DNA of 64,000 nt from Clostridium beijerinckii (GTDB lineage Bacteria > Bacillota > Clostridia > Clostridiales > Clostridiaceae), in NCBI RefSeq assembly GCF_036699995.1, contig NZ_CP144906.1:3979001-4043000 (forward strand), read 5' to 3'. Positions 36,321 to 44,209 of this stretch are shown here, piece after piece. Position 1 is the first letter of the stretch; every line of letters begins with the position of its first letter. The position numbers were made by a program, and so were the translations under genes. The notes under the pieces were generated by a model. The model had not been told where the DNA came from and searched no databases. It saw only the letters and a program-made list of their open reading frames with translations.

Positions 36321-36399
36321 TAATAATCACCATCCTAGTATTTCTTAAAAAATTTGTCTTTCTTTTGTAATCTGCAATTTTAAATATATAAATTTTCAT
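36313..36399 (-). CDS. 28-aa leader ORF overlapping the tetA(P) start
   Basis: ATG 36399 follows a strong AAGGAG (TTTTTAAGGAGAATATT). It encodes 28 residues starting MKIYIFKIADYKRK and ends with a TAA that overlaps the tetA(P) ATG by eight bases. The tetA(P) ATG has a weaker site inside this ORF, so translation of the leader is likely to feed tetA(P). It lies between the attenuator T-run and tetA(P). Confidence 0.65.
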   Translation of the reverse strand: MKIYIFKIADYKRKTNFLRNTRMVIING

Positions 36400-36421
36400 A
36401 ATATTCTCCTTAAAAATAAAT

Positions 36422-36461
36422 AAAAAAAAGCTGCAAATGAACATAATAATTCACTTACAGC
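36422..36461 (-). terminator. Attenuator-type terminator in the tet(P) leader
   Basis: On the minus strand a stem of 12 bp (36450-36461 with 36430-36441, two G-U type mismatches) is followed directly by eight T, about 100 bp before tetA(P). Transcription from the upstream promoter must read through it. An intrinsic terminator in the tetA(P) leader is known in C. perfringens. Confidence 0.8.
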
Positions 36462-36537
36462 CTTATAATCATATAACCTAAATACAAACATGAAATATAC
36501 AACTTTAATTTATATAACTTATTGGTAAAGGATACGA

Positions 36538-36676
36538 AAAAAAATAACAATCCAAAATGCCATGATTATTTTCATCAGACAAGGAAGCAGATTGATCTCA
36601 TAGCGGACCTACTAGGGCAATCTGCTGACCCAGTATAATGAAAAATAGGCTCCGCAGATTGACTTGTTATTTTTTT
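36538..36676 (-). promoter_or_regulatory. Structured leader element with three mutually exclusive arms
   Basis: A 13-bp outer stem (36538-36550 with 36664-36676) encloses GCAGATTG at 36654-36661, its complement CAATCTGC at 36618-36625, and GCAGATTG again at 36587-36594. The central arm can pair with either flanking arm but not both, the layout of an RNA switch or attenuator. It precedes the terminator at 36422-36461. Confidence 0.6.
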
Positions 36677-36706
36677 AAACATTCCAAAATTATACAAATT
36701 AAAATC

Positions 36707-36802
36707 TCATAACATATCTATAAATGTAGCAAAAATAGGCATAAAAATACCGTGTTTAGAACACGGCTTCCTATTATGCAGATAAAGACGTAACATGCTC
36801 AT
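36707..36802 (-). other. Possible 31-codon leader ORF
   Basis: ATG 36802 (or 36796) opens a 31-codon frame beginning MSMLRLYLHNRKPCSK. It overlaps the small hairpin CCGTGT..ACACGG (36750-36766), which is followed by TATTTTT on the minus strand. There is no clear ribosome site, so it may not be translated. Confidence 0.35.
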
Positions 36803-36821
36803 TATAATACTGATTATTTTT

Positions 36822-36851
36822 AGAGTACACAAATAAACATGGCAATATCAA
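36822..36851 (-). promoter_or_regulatory. Candidate promoter of the tet(P) operon
   Basis: Minus-strand TTGATA (36846-36851), 18-bp spacer, TACTCT (36822-36827), about 500 bp upstream of tetA(P). In C. perfringens the operon promoter is, as I recall, about 530 bp upstream, so position fits; the -10 is weak. The rest of 36852-37114 shows no gene. Confidence 0.45.
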
Positions 36852-37114
36852 TATTTTCATTAATTGATTCTACCACAAATAAAACTTGAGTTATTCAAGC
36901 TTTTTTTCATATACTTTTTAAAATAATCCCTATTCAGTTAGTTTAGTTAAAAACTACCTCTTTGCGCATATTTACATCACCTTTACATTTATATTCTTTT
37001 CATGTTTATATTTTAGTATAGTTACATCATATATGAATTTTAAATTTTTTTCAATGCTTTTATTTTTTAGGCTATGTTAAATAATAGTGTTGATAATGAA
37101 GAATATTATCTACT

Positions 37115-38267
37115 CTATCCATTCACTTGTTCCTTTTTTAATGAAAGTGCTATTACGCCTATGATTAGCCCGCAAGCCATTATCAGTGCAGCGATTAAAA
37201 AAGTATTGTGTATATCTGCTGTGATATTCTCAGGACTTGAACTATCCATTGCTTTAGTTTTATTAAAAAGATAGAATATTGCACCTATTACAGCAGCCCC
37301 TGTAGTTTGTCCAATAGTGCGCGATAAATTAAAAGATACTATGGATTGTGGAATTGTATTAGCTATATTCATAATTCCAAAGTCTTTAGCAGCATCTTTT
37401 TCATTTGGTAGAATTCTTGCTATAAGTGCAGTATCAACTACTAAGAACATACCATAACCAAAGCCGTAAAATATAGCACTTATCATTATGTAAATTACCG
37501 AAGGAGCAAAAATATTAATTGAAACCCCTATCACGAGTATAATTCCAGAAATAATTATAAATAGCTTTTGTTTTCTAAATTTATCCGAAAGTATCCCTCC
37601 AATCACACAACCTACTGCTAGAGATGCCATCATTATAACTATAAACTACCTTACCCTCTTTAATCAATGCAACGCCTACTAAAGCCGTTATTATACTAAT
37701 TACAGCTAAAACTGTAAACCTTAGAATTAATGGAGTCTGTCCCATAATATTCATAATAAGCATCCCCATAATTCCTGAAAATAGAACAATCAAGCCTATA
37801 AGCCCTGATGTCCGTCCCCTAGGTGATTCATCTACTTGATCAGGTACTAATGCTGTAGCTGAAGAAGTACCAAAATTGAAAAATAGATTTGCTGCACACC
37901 AAAACATACCTATCATCCAAACATTTGTTGATAAAGCGATCCCCATAAGCGAAGCAGAACCAAGCACAGAACCAATTAGTATCCAAGTACGTCTACGCCC
38001 AAATTTCAAACTAGTGCGAGCGCTTAAAGCACCTCCAATTGTATTTGCAAAAGCTGCAACTAACGCACCAAATCCTGTGATAATTCCAAATGATACTGTA
38101 TAGTACTCCGGATCAATTTCCATGACTTTGAAAACCAAAATTATCATCAAAGGGGCCATTAAGGCAATAAACTGACTCCCCTCAATTATTAGTATCCCTG
38201 CGATTAATCTCTTAAAAGGTGTTTTTATCGATTCCAAGGCTGTTTCTCTATCCATATTTTTCTCCAT
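37115..38267 (-). pseudogene. Broken, chimeric MFS transporter gene
   Basis: The 5' part (38267 to about 37640) encodes six helices of a GPH/SLC45-like MFS protein, with SLKFGRRRTWILIGSVLGS as motif A. After KEGKVV the frame shifts, and an internal deletion removes the middle; the second half resumes in another frame as ASLAVGCVIGGILSDKFRKQ. The last ~200 bp (37129-37331) no longer belong to this family: they match the 3' end of the DHA2 exporter gene (50971-51177), giving LSRTIGQTTGAAVIGAIFYL and onward. So the gene carries a deletion, a frameshift and a swapped tail. It lies upstream of tet(P). Confidence 0.85.
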
Positions 38268-38360
38268 ATTATGTGATTATAAATGTTCTATAAGTTTCAG
38301 CGTGCAGTCAACTTACTATCGTAAGTGATTTATAAGCTATACAGTATCAAGTTTTTCTGA

Positions 38361-39293
38361 TTAAATAAACTTTACATTCGTCAGTTTTTCAGATACTTCC
38401 CAAAGCTTTGAAGCCACCTTAACATCCAGAGCTTGTGGTGCAATTTTAGCTATGGTAGGATATCCTCTCATCTCTTTCATTTTTGAAGGACCATAATATG
38501 TTCCGCCTGTTGCATTTTCTGCTGTCGCAGCATAAAGTGATGGCCATGCTCCATGAGCTGCTGGCTGAAATAAAAACGGACCCATTAAACGTCTTACAAT
38601 TCCAGTTGGGCTATTCTTTCCAGCTCCATTAGGGATTAATTCCGTTCTTGATATCCCTGGATGTGTGCTCATACTGGTAATCCCCCAGCCAGCCGCATCA
38701 CTTCGTCGTTGCAATTCAAATGCAAACATAAGGCATGCGAGTTTTGACTGAGAATAGGTTACCATTGGGTTGTAGCTGCTTTCTGCTTGAAGATCATCGA
38801 AATCTATAACTCCTGAAAGATGAGCTAAGCTACTCAAGGTGATTACTCTTGGCTTATTTCCTTTCTTCAAAAGAGGAAGCATATGTGCTGTTAATGCAAA
38901 ATGTCCAAAATAATTTGTGCCCATTTGCAGTTCAAATCCATCTTTTGTAACCAAACGCTTAGGCGGAGCCATTACTGCCGCATTGTTTATAAGAATATCT
39001 AAACTTTTGCGCTCAGATCTCATTCGTTCACCAAATGCTTCTATAGAGGCAAGATCCGCTAGGTCAAGCTTTTCAAAACGTATATTGCCAGAAGGATTTA
39101 TTTTCTTAATCTTTCTTATAGCTTCTTCTCCTTTATCCTTATTTCTACCTGCCATTATAACTTCAGCTCCTGCACGAGTCATCTCCAATGCTGTTTCATA
39201 ACCAATTCCACCTGTTCCTGTAATAACAACTGATCGACCTTTTTGTGAAGTAATATCTTTTGAAGTCCAATTTTGTTTCATATTTTCTGCCAT
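38361..39293 (-). CDS. SDR-family oxidoreductase (retinol dehydrogenase-like)
   Basis: A 310-aa NAD(P)-dependent SDR of the longer, retinol-dehydrogenase/WWOX-like class: TGTGGIGYETA cofactor loop (about 21-31), NNAAVM, a catalytic Ser in ITLSSLAHLSG and YSQSKLA as Tyr-x3-Lys. The substrate is not predictable. AAGGAG precedes ATG 39293. It is separate from the pseudogene downstream and from the kinase gene upstream. Confidence 0.88.
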   Translation of the reverse strand: MAENMKQNWTSKDITSQKGRSVVITGTGGIGYETALEMTRAGAEVIMAGRNKDKGEEAIRKIKKINPSGNIRFEKLDLADLASIEAFGERMRSERKSLDILINNAAVMAPPKRLVTKDGFELQMGTNYFGHFALTAHMLPLLKKGNKPRVITLSSLAHLSGVIDFDDLQAESSYNPMVTYSQSKLACLMFAFELQRRSDAAGWGITSMSTHPGISRTELIPNGAGKNSPTGIVRRLMGPFLFQPAAHGAWPSLYAATAENATGGTYYGPSKMKEMRGYPTIAKIAPQALDVKVASKLWEVSEKLTNVKFI

Positions 39294-39409
39294 AATAACA
39301 GCTCCTTATTATTTTATAATTATTGAGATTCCGTAAATGAGTATTGTGTATACTTCATACCTTTATGTTAATCTATTGGTTTTATTGTAACTGTTGAGTA
39401 TAACGCAAT

Positions 39410-40492
39410 TTAATTGCTAATAGGTAACTTAATATGTATTCTTATCATATCATCCTCACAGTCAGCCCAAATCTCACCATTATGAAGTGCTATAATTTTT
39501 TGTGATATTGCCAATCCCAGTCCTGAACCTTCAATTTTGCTGGATCTTGAAATATCAACTCTATAAAATTTTTCAAACATTTTATTTAACTTATCCTGTT
39601 CAATATGTCTACCCTTGTTTGAAATAGAAATATGAGTATAGTCTGATATGTTTTCTGCCTTGATAATTATTTCTGATGGTTTAATACTATACTTTTCTGC
39701 ATTATTTAAAATATTATCAAAAACTCTCACTATTTTTTCAATATCTATTTTAATAGGAATTTCTTCAGCTATATCTGTTATAATGCTTAAACCTTTAGTT
39801 TCAAGCACTGGAGTATATTCTCCAAGCATTTGAATAAGTATAGAACTCAAATCCACTTCTTCAAGTTTTAAGGTTATATCTCTACTGGATAGCTTTGTGT
39901 ACTCGAATAATTCATCAATAAGATTTTTCAATTTTATTGATAGGTTATATGTTGATATTAAATATTCCTTCTCTTCTTCTTTACTTTTATATTTTTCATT
40001 TTTTAAAATATCTATATATCCAATTATTGCTGTTAAGGGAGTTCTTAAATCATGAGAAACATTGGTTATTAGCTCAGTTTTTGTATTTTCTATTCCTCTT
40101 TCATGTTCAAACTTATCCTTTAGCTCCAAAGACATAGAATTTATGCTTTTGCAAAGTTCTGCTAATTCATCATTTCCACGTACTTTCAAGGTTGAACCTA
40201 ATTGTTCATTTGCAATTTTAGAGACTTCTTCAGAAATATATTTGATATATTTTATTTTCTTATTTACTAATAATAAGAAAATGGCCAAAAAAGCTGCTAT
40301 TCCAATTGCAGAGATAAGAAAGCTTATAATACAATAATCTATTACTTCCCCAGCGTTATCTCTTGCCAAGAAATAAGGTATAGTAATAAAAGTCGAAGAT
40401 ATATATACTAACAAAAATGCAAATGAGACAGAAATTATAATTGATAATATAAGTTCAACACTGATTTTTCTTGTAAATATTGAAAATTTCAT
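39410..40492 (-). CDS. Sensor histidine kinase
   Basis: A 360-aa membrane kinase with two N-terminal helices (about 12-35 and 48-70) and almost no extracellular domain, a HAMP segment, phosphorylated His in VSHDLRTPLTAIIGYI, N box NNILNNAEKYS and G2 GSGLGLAIS. Lack of an external domain suggests sensing in the membrane, as in envelope-stress or antibiotic-peptide kinases. ATGA overlap with the regulator gene shows translational coupling; operon order is methyltransferase, regulator, kinase. Confidence 0.9.
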   Translation of the reverse strand: MKFSIFTRKISVELILSIIISVSFAFLLVYISSTFITIPYFLARDNAGEVIDYCIISFLISAIGIAAFLAIFLLLVNKKIKYIKYISEEVSKIANEQLGSTLKVRGNDELAELCKSINSMSLELKDKFEHERGIENTKTELITNVSHDLRTPLTAIIGYIDILKNEKYKSKEEEKEYLISTYNLSIKLKNLIDELFEYTKLSSRDITLKLEEVDLSSILIQMLGEYTPVLETKGLSIITDIAEEIPIKIDIEKIVRVFDNILNNAEKYSIKPSEIIIKAENISDYTHISISNKGRHIEQDKLNKMFEKFYRVDISRSSKIEGSGLGLAISQKIIALHNGEIWADCEDDMIRIHIKLPISN

Positions 40493-41175
40493 ATCTTATA
40501 CCCAACTCCCCAAACAGTCTTGATATATATAGGTTTTCTTGGATCTTCCTCAATTTTTTCTCTTATCTTTGTTATATGTACCATCACTGCATTATCTGAT
40601 TTATAAAAGATTTCTCCCCATACTCTTTCGTAAATCTTTTTTATACTGAAAACAATTCCTTTATTACTTGCAAGAAGCTCAAGTATATCAAATTCTTTTG
40701 GTGTAAGTCTGACCTCATTGCCTCCTGAATACACTTGCCTTGTATCGGTATTTATTATCAAGTTACCAATTTCAATTATATTCTTTGCTATATTTTGGGG
40801 TGTGGAGTATCTTGTATATCTTCTAAGCTGCGACTTAACTCTTGCAATAAGTTCCATAGCATTAAAGGGCTTTGTTATATAGTCATCAGCACCTGATGCC
40901 AGACCATGAATTTTATCAAGTTCTTCTGATTTTGCAGATAGAAAGATAATAGGCATCATATTAACTTCTCTAATTTTCATACAGAGTTCTATCCCATCCA
41001 TAATCGGCATCATAATGTCTAAAAGGATAAGATCAATATTATTTTCATCAATAAATTTAAGAGCCTGTTCTCCATTTTCTGCTTTAAACACCTCATAGCC
41101 TTCATTTTCTAAATATATCCCTGTAATTTTTCTTATTTCACTATCATCATCAACTATTAAAATTTTGTTTGACAT
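40489..41175 (-). CDS. OmpR-family response regulator
   Basis: 228 aa: receiver with phosphorylated Asp in IDLILLDIMMPIMDG and GLASGADDYITKPFNAMELIARVKSQLRRY, then a winged helix (RLTPKEFDILELLASNKG, VMVHITKIREKIEEDP, YIKTVWGVGYKI). The ATG 41175 follows AAAGGAG; an in-frame distal start at 41208 would overlap the methyltransferase gene. The partner kinase overlaps by four bases. It is a paralogue in style of the VanR-like protein at 32033 but with a different promoter context. Confidence 0.92.
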   Translation of the reverse strand: MSNKILIVDDDSEIRKITGIYLENEGYEVFKAENGEQALKFIDENNIDLILLDIMMPIMDGIELCMKIREVNMMPIIFLSAKSEELDKIHGLASGADDYITKPFNAMELIARVKSQLRRYTRYSTPQNIAKNIIEIGNLIINTDTRQVYSGGNEVRLTPKEFDILELLASNKGIVFSIKKIYERVWGEIFYKSDNAVMVHITKIREKIEEDPRKPIYIKTVWGVGYKI

Positions 41176-41192
41176 AAAGTTACTCCTTTGCT

Positions 41193-41753
41193 TTAAGAAT
41201 TTTGACATTTTAGTACATAAGCTGGCGGAACATTAAGTACCACTCTTTCTAAATCTATTTTTTTAAAAAACCCTGCAATAAATTCTTTCTTTAAAATAGT
41301 GTACTGAAAAGTTATAAATAACCCATCTTTCTTCAGTATACTTTTAGTTTTTCTTAATATTTTATTTGAAACATTCTTAGGTAAACTTGCAAAAGGTAAA
41401 CCTGAAACTACATAATCAACTTCATTAATATTGTTCTCTTTTAAATATTTATCTACATTTTCAGCAGAGTCATTTTTTAAGATAATTTTATCATATCCCT
41501 TATATCTTTCCTCTAGTTGCTTACAAAATTCTTTATTAAATTCTAACAGCAGTAATATTGTGTCTTTTCTTTTCCCCTCTACAAGCTTGTCTGTAAAAAC
41601 ACCTGTACCTGGTCCGTATTCAACTATGCACTTTGCATTTTCAAAATCAATATCGCTGATCATTTTCTCAGCTAGCCTTTTTGAACTAGGAGCCACGGCT
41701 CCAACAATTCTTGGCGATTTAAAATATTCTCTCAGAAACTTCACTATCTTCAC
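41193..41753 (-). CDS. SAM-dependent methyltransferase (PmtA/KsgA-like)
   Basis: A 186-aa class I methyltransferase: FLREYFKSPRIVGAVAPSSKRLAEKM at the start, the SAM loop IVEYGPGTGVFT, and VVSGLPFASLP as the NPPF-like catalytic motif. This pattern fits phospholipid N-methyltransferases or rRNA-adenine-methylase-like proteins of Gram-positives; which substrate is used is not clear. GTG 41753 has AAGGGGA nine bases upstream and is preferred over a TTG at 41798 without a site. It leads the operon with the regulator and kinase, so modified lipid or RNA may be part of the stress response. Confidence 0.75.
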   Translation of the reverse strand: MKIVKFLREYFKSPRIVGAVAPSSKRLAEKMISDIDFENAKCIVEYGPGTGVFTDKLVEGKRKDTILLLLEFNKEFCKQLEERYKGYDKIILKNDSAENVDKYLKENNINEVDYVVSGLPFASLPKNVSNKILRKTKSILKKDGLFITFQYTILKKEFIAGFFKKIDLERVVLNVPPAYVLKCQNS

Positions 41754-41853
41754 ACTAAATCTTCCCCTTATTTTTAATAATTGATGGACAGCTATCAAAA
41801 TTATTACATGGTCCTAGTATAAAGATAAAAGCTTAATATTCTCCCCCAAAAAA

Positions 41854-41899
41854 TCTTAAGAATTCTTAAGAAAATATTGTTAACTCATAAATGAGTTAA
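41854..41899. promoter_or_regulatory. Palindromes in the divergent promoter region
   Basis: TCTTAAGAAT repeated in tandem (41854-41873) forms an 18-bp palindrome, and TTAACTCAT/ATGAGTTAA (41880-41888 with 41891-41899) forms a second. They lie upstream of the methyltransferase-regulator-kinase operon and of the plus-strand fragment at 41967; the first is a candidate site for the operon's own regulator. Confidence 0.5.
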
Positions 41900-41966
41900 C
41901 TAAGTTCAAGGAAGAAAGTCGAAGATTTTGATTTTCACTTTATATAATAAGCATAGGGAGGTCTGT

Positions 41967-42158
41967 ATGGATTTTAATTTCATTGAAGAATTAGTTTATA
42001 AATGTAAAAATGGAGATATGTTATCAAAAGATATATTAGCTGTTCAACTATATTTCCCTAAATTATCAAGCTTAAGAGCTCCAAGATTACTAAATTCTTG
42101 GAGCTTTTATTTTCATAATTACATTATTAACAACACACTCTTATATATTAGAAATTGA
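41967..42158 (+). pseudogene. Truncated N-terminus of a clostridial sigma-factor-like protein
   Basis: ATG 41967 follows AGGGAGG. The first 30 residues (MDFNFIEELVYKCKNGDMLS then KDIL) match the start of small clostridial group-V-type sigma factors (TcdR/BotR/UviA-like) and related sporulation-type ORFs, which normally continue for 150 or more residues. Here the frame runs after about residue 35 into a terminator hairpin (42077-42105) and stops. I read it as a gene cut off by deletion. Confidence 0.5.
42077..42110 (+). terminator. Intrinsic terminator
   Basis: Perfect 10-bp arms (42077-42086 and 42096-42105) followed by TTTATTTT on the plus strand. Confidence 0.8.
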
Positions 42159-42594
42159 CTATTATGTTTTCAGTAAACTTATCCTCAAATTCTATATTAC
42201 AATTCGATGGAATAACATCATTTATTAAGAAGAGCTTGTATGATTCTTTCCCATTTTTAATGACCCTATTTATTAAATAACTTTCCCCAGCATCTATATC
42301 ATTTATTTCTAAAGGTGCAAATAAAAATTCTAAACTCGAAATATAATTCTCTCCTGCATCACTAAGTGATCCATATTTTTCTTCATAAGCTTTCTTTTCG
42401 AAATTGCCTTTATGCGCTACTCTAATAATCTCATTTCTTAAGTTATTATTACTTTCCATGTCATATATGTAACATTTTCCACTTAATGCAGCCTTAAAAT
42501 GTTCTTTTAATCTTTCTCTAAAACTCCTTTTTATTTGTCCAATGTAATGTACAAAATAATCTTTTTCATTATTCTTGTAAACCCACATGTACAC
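42148..42594 (-). CDS. GIY-YIG-like nuclease domain protein
   Basis: A 148-aa protein with an N-terminal MWVY.....VHYIGQI...FRERLKEHFKAALSGK pattern, consistent with a compact GIY-YIG nuclease fold (the second YIG-like element is YIG, and Arg/His follow on the helix). A Glu in the C-terminal half (FLFAPLE or DAGESYL) may be the metal ligand. No known partner gene is adjacent. The assignment depends on the short motif, so it could be catalytically altered. No mobile-element context is visible. Confidence 0.6.
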   Translation of the reverse strand: MYMWVYKNNEKDYFVHYIGQIKRSFRERLKEHFKAALSGKCYIYDMESNNNLRNEIIRVAHKGNFEKKAYEEKYGSLSDAGENYISSLEFLFAPLEINDIDAGESYLINRVIKNGKESYKLFLINDVIPSNCNIEFEDKFTENIIVNF

Positions 42595-42654
42595 TCCCTT
42601 TTTATCAAAAAACTCTTCTTTTAAAATGGTTTCATAATTCTCCTACACCTATTA

Positions 42655-42789
42655 CTAATAGCTCATTTTTTCTTCCCATGTGTTTTCTCCTTTATCAGTT
42701 AAAGTATACTCTACTCTCACAGGCATTTCATTATATTGATTTCTGGTTATCTTAATACTCTTTATACCTATTTTAATTATAATGAACAT
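42655..42789 (-). pseudogene. C-terminal fragment of an HxlR-family regulator
   Basis: A 44-codon frame with a GAGGAG site reads ITRNQYNEMPVRVEYTLTDKG, the wing and last helix of HxlR-type winged-helix regulators, but lacks the N-terminal helices of the DNA-binding domain. The sequence after the wing is also cut short. It is a relic of a redox or aldehyde-responsive regulator. Confidence 0.6.
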
Positions 42790-42880
42790 GAAAATCTCCT
42801 CTACCACATTTCATTTTATATTATTTATTTTTAATAATACATTATATCCTAAAAATACATAGATGTCTTATTCTAAGACT

Positions 42881-43813
42881 TTATAAAGGCGCCTCACATA
42901 AATTCAAGAATTCTTCTTCATTTAATAACTTTATATTTTGCCCTTTTTGCTTTAAATCCATCACTCTTTTAAGCTTATTACTCATTTCTTCTCTATGCAA
43001 ATCTTCTATATTTTTCGTATTAGTGACTATACATGTTGTTTTCTTAGTTACAGAACTTCCTACAGTGCCACTAAGCTTTCTAACTAGGTTTATTGCTTCA
43101 TCTCTTGTCATAGAAGCTAATCCACCAGTAAATACAATAATCTCATTTTCAAATGCAGTAGAATTAAGATTTTTTACTGTATTTTCATTTTGTTTTGAAA
43201 ACTGTTTATTGGATTTTTTTAAAACTTTTCCTTTTATTGAACATGGAGTATATTCATTTTTATTTACTGTACCTAAAGTCACTCCAACTAATTTTGATAT
43301 TTCATTAATATCTTTACAGTTTAATTCTTTACTTATATTAGTTAAGATATTACCACATGCTATTGCATCTGCTAAAGCATCATGGTGTTTAAATTCATAT
43401 CCTAAAAAATTATTTACTGTATTAAGCCTTGCATTGTCAAGATTACTATAAAAATTTCTAGAAAGCTTCATTGTACATATATACTGAAATTTTGGCATTT
43501 CTATTTCATAAAGCTCTAATGTTCTTCTTAACACAGATATATCAAAAGAAGCATTATGAGCTATTACCAAGTTATCATTAAAATATTGCTTAATTTTTTC
43601 CCACACTTTATCAAATTCTAATTCATCCTTTACCATACTAGGTCTTATTCCATGAATTCCAATATTTATTGGCATAAATCTCATTTCCTTAGGCTTTATT
43701 AAGTGATGTTCTTTTTCTACAATCTCACCATTTTCTACAACAATAATTCCTATAGAACATGGACTATTTCTTTTTTCATTTGCAGTTTCAAAATCTATTG
43801 CTACAAAATTCAT
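42881..43813 (-). CDS. DnaQ-like 3'-5' exonuclease with C-terminal BRCT domain
   Basis: A 310-aa protein. Residues 1-165 are an epsilon-type exonuclease with the DEDD residues in VAIDFETAN, VIAHNASFDISVLRR and HDALADA. Residues about 225-308 form a BRCT domain (ENEIIVFTGGLASMTRDEAINLVRKLSG then TVGSSVTKKTTCIVT). The pair is known in Firmicutes as a stand-alone proofreading or repair nuclease; BRCT probably binds DNA ends or partners. It is transcribed alone. Confidence 0.9.
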   Translation of the reverse strand: MNFVAIDFETANEKRNSPCSIGIIVVENGEIVEKEHHLIKPKEMRFMPINIGIHGIRPSMVKDELEFDKVWEKIKQYFNDNLVIAHNASFDISVLRRTLELYEIEMPKFQYICTMKLSRNFYSNLDNARLNTVNNFLGYEFKHHDALADAIACGNILTNISKELNCKDINEISKLVGVTLGTVNKNEYTPCSIKGKVLKKSNKQFSKQNENTVKNLNSTAFENEIIVFTGGLASMTRDEAINLVRKLSGTVGSSVTKKTTCIVTNTKNIEDLHREEMSNKLKRVMDLKQKGQNIKLLNEEEFLNLCEAPL

Positions 43814-44209
43814 TGATTTTTCTCCCGTATCTTTAATTATGATACTAATTTTTTATCATAAATTGATGTAAATTACAATGGAAACTCAGTTTGGATAGAA
43901 CACATTAATTCATGTTAAGGTTAATCAATACAAAATCAACTATTACTTTTTGTAATAGTGACAATTTAAATACATCTCATGTTAAGAGAGACATTGAGAA
44001 AATTAGAGGTCAGGCACAAATACCATTCTGACACTTCCATCTATCATCAGAAAATAATTATTAAGAAACATGACCTATAAGGCTTATTAAGATATGCAAA
44101 CTGCCAAAAGGTTTACCCTCTAGAATAAAAAATAAGTGTGTTTCTGTTTCAATTAACTACCTTAAAACAGAAAACACACTATTTAGAATTGTATCAAAAT
44201 TATTTGCTT
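43814..44209. other. Intergenic region
   Basis: 396 bases without a gene. It holds a weak hairpin at 44012-44034 and the chemoreceptor terminator at 44133-44181; nothing else was recognised. Confidence 0.4.
44133..44181 (-). terminator. Intrinsic terminator of the second chemoreceptor gene
   Basis: Arms AAGTGTGTTTCTGTTT (44133-44148) and AAACAGAAAACACACT (44165-44180) pair with one bulge and are followed by TTATTTTTTATT on the minus strand. Confidence 0.75.

Noticed and set aside
36750..36766. Small CCGTGT/ACACGG hairpin as the main tet(P) attenuator
   Set aside because: It has a short stem and an interrupted T-run; the hairpin at 36422-36461 with eight T is the stronger candidate.
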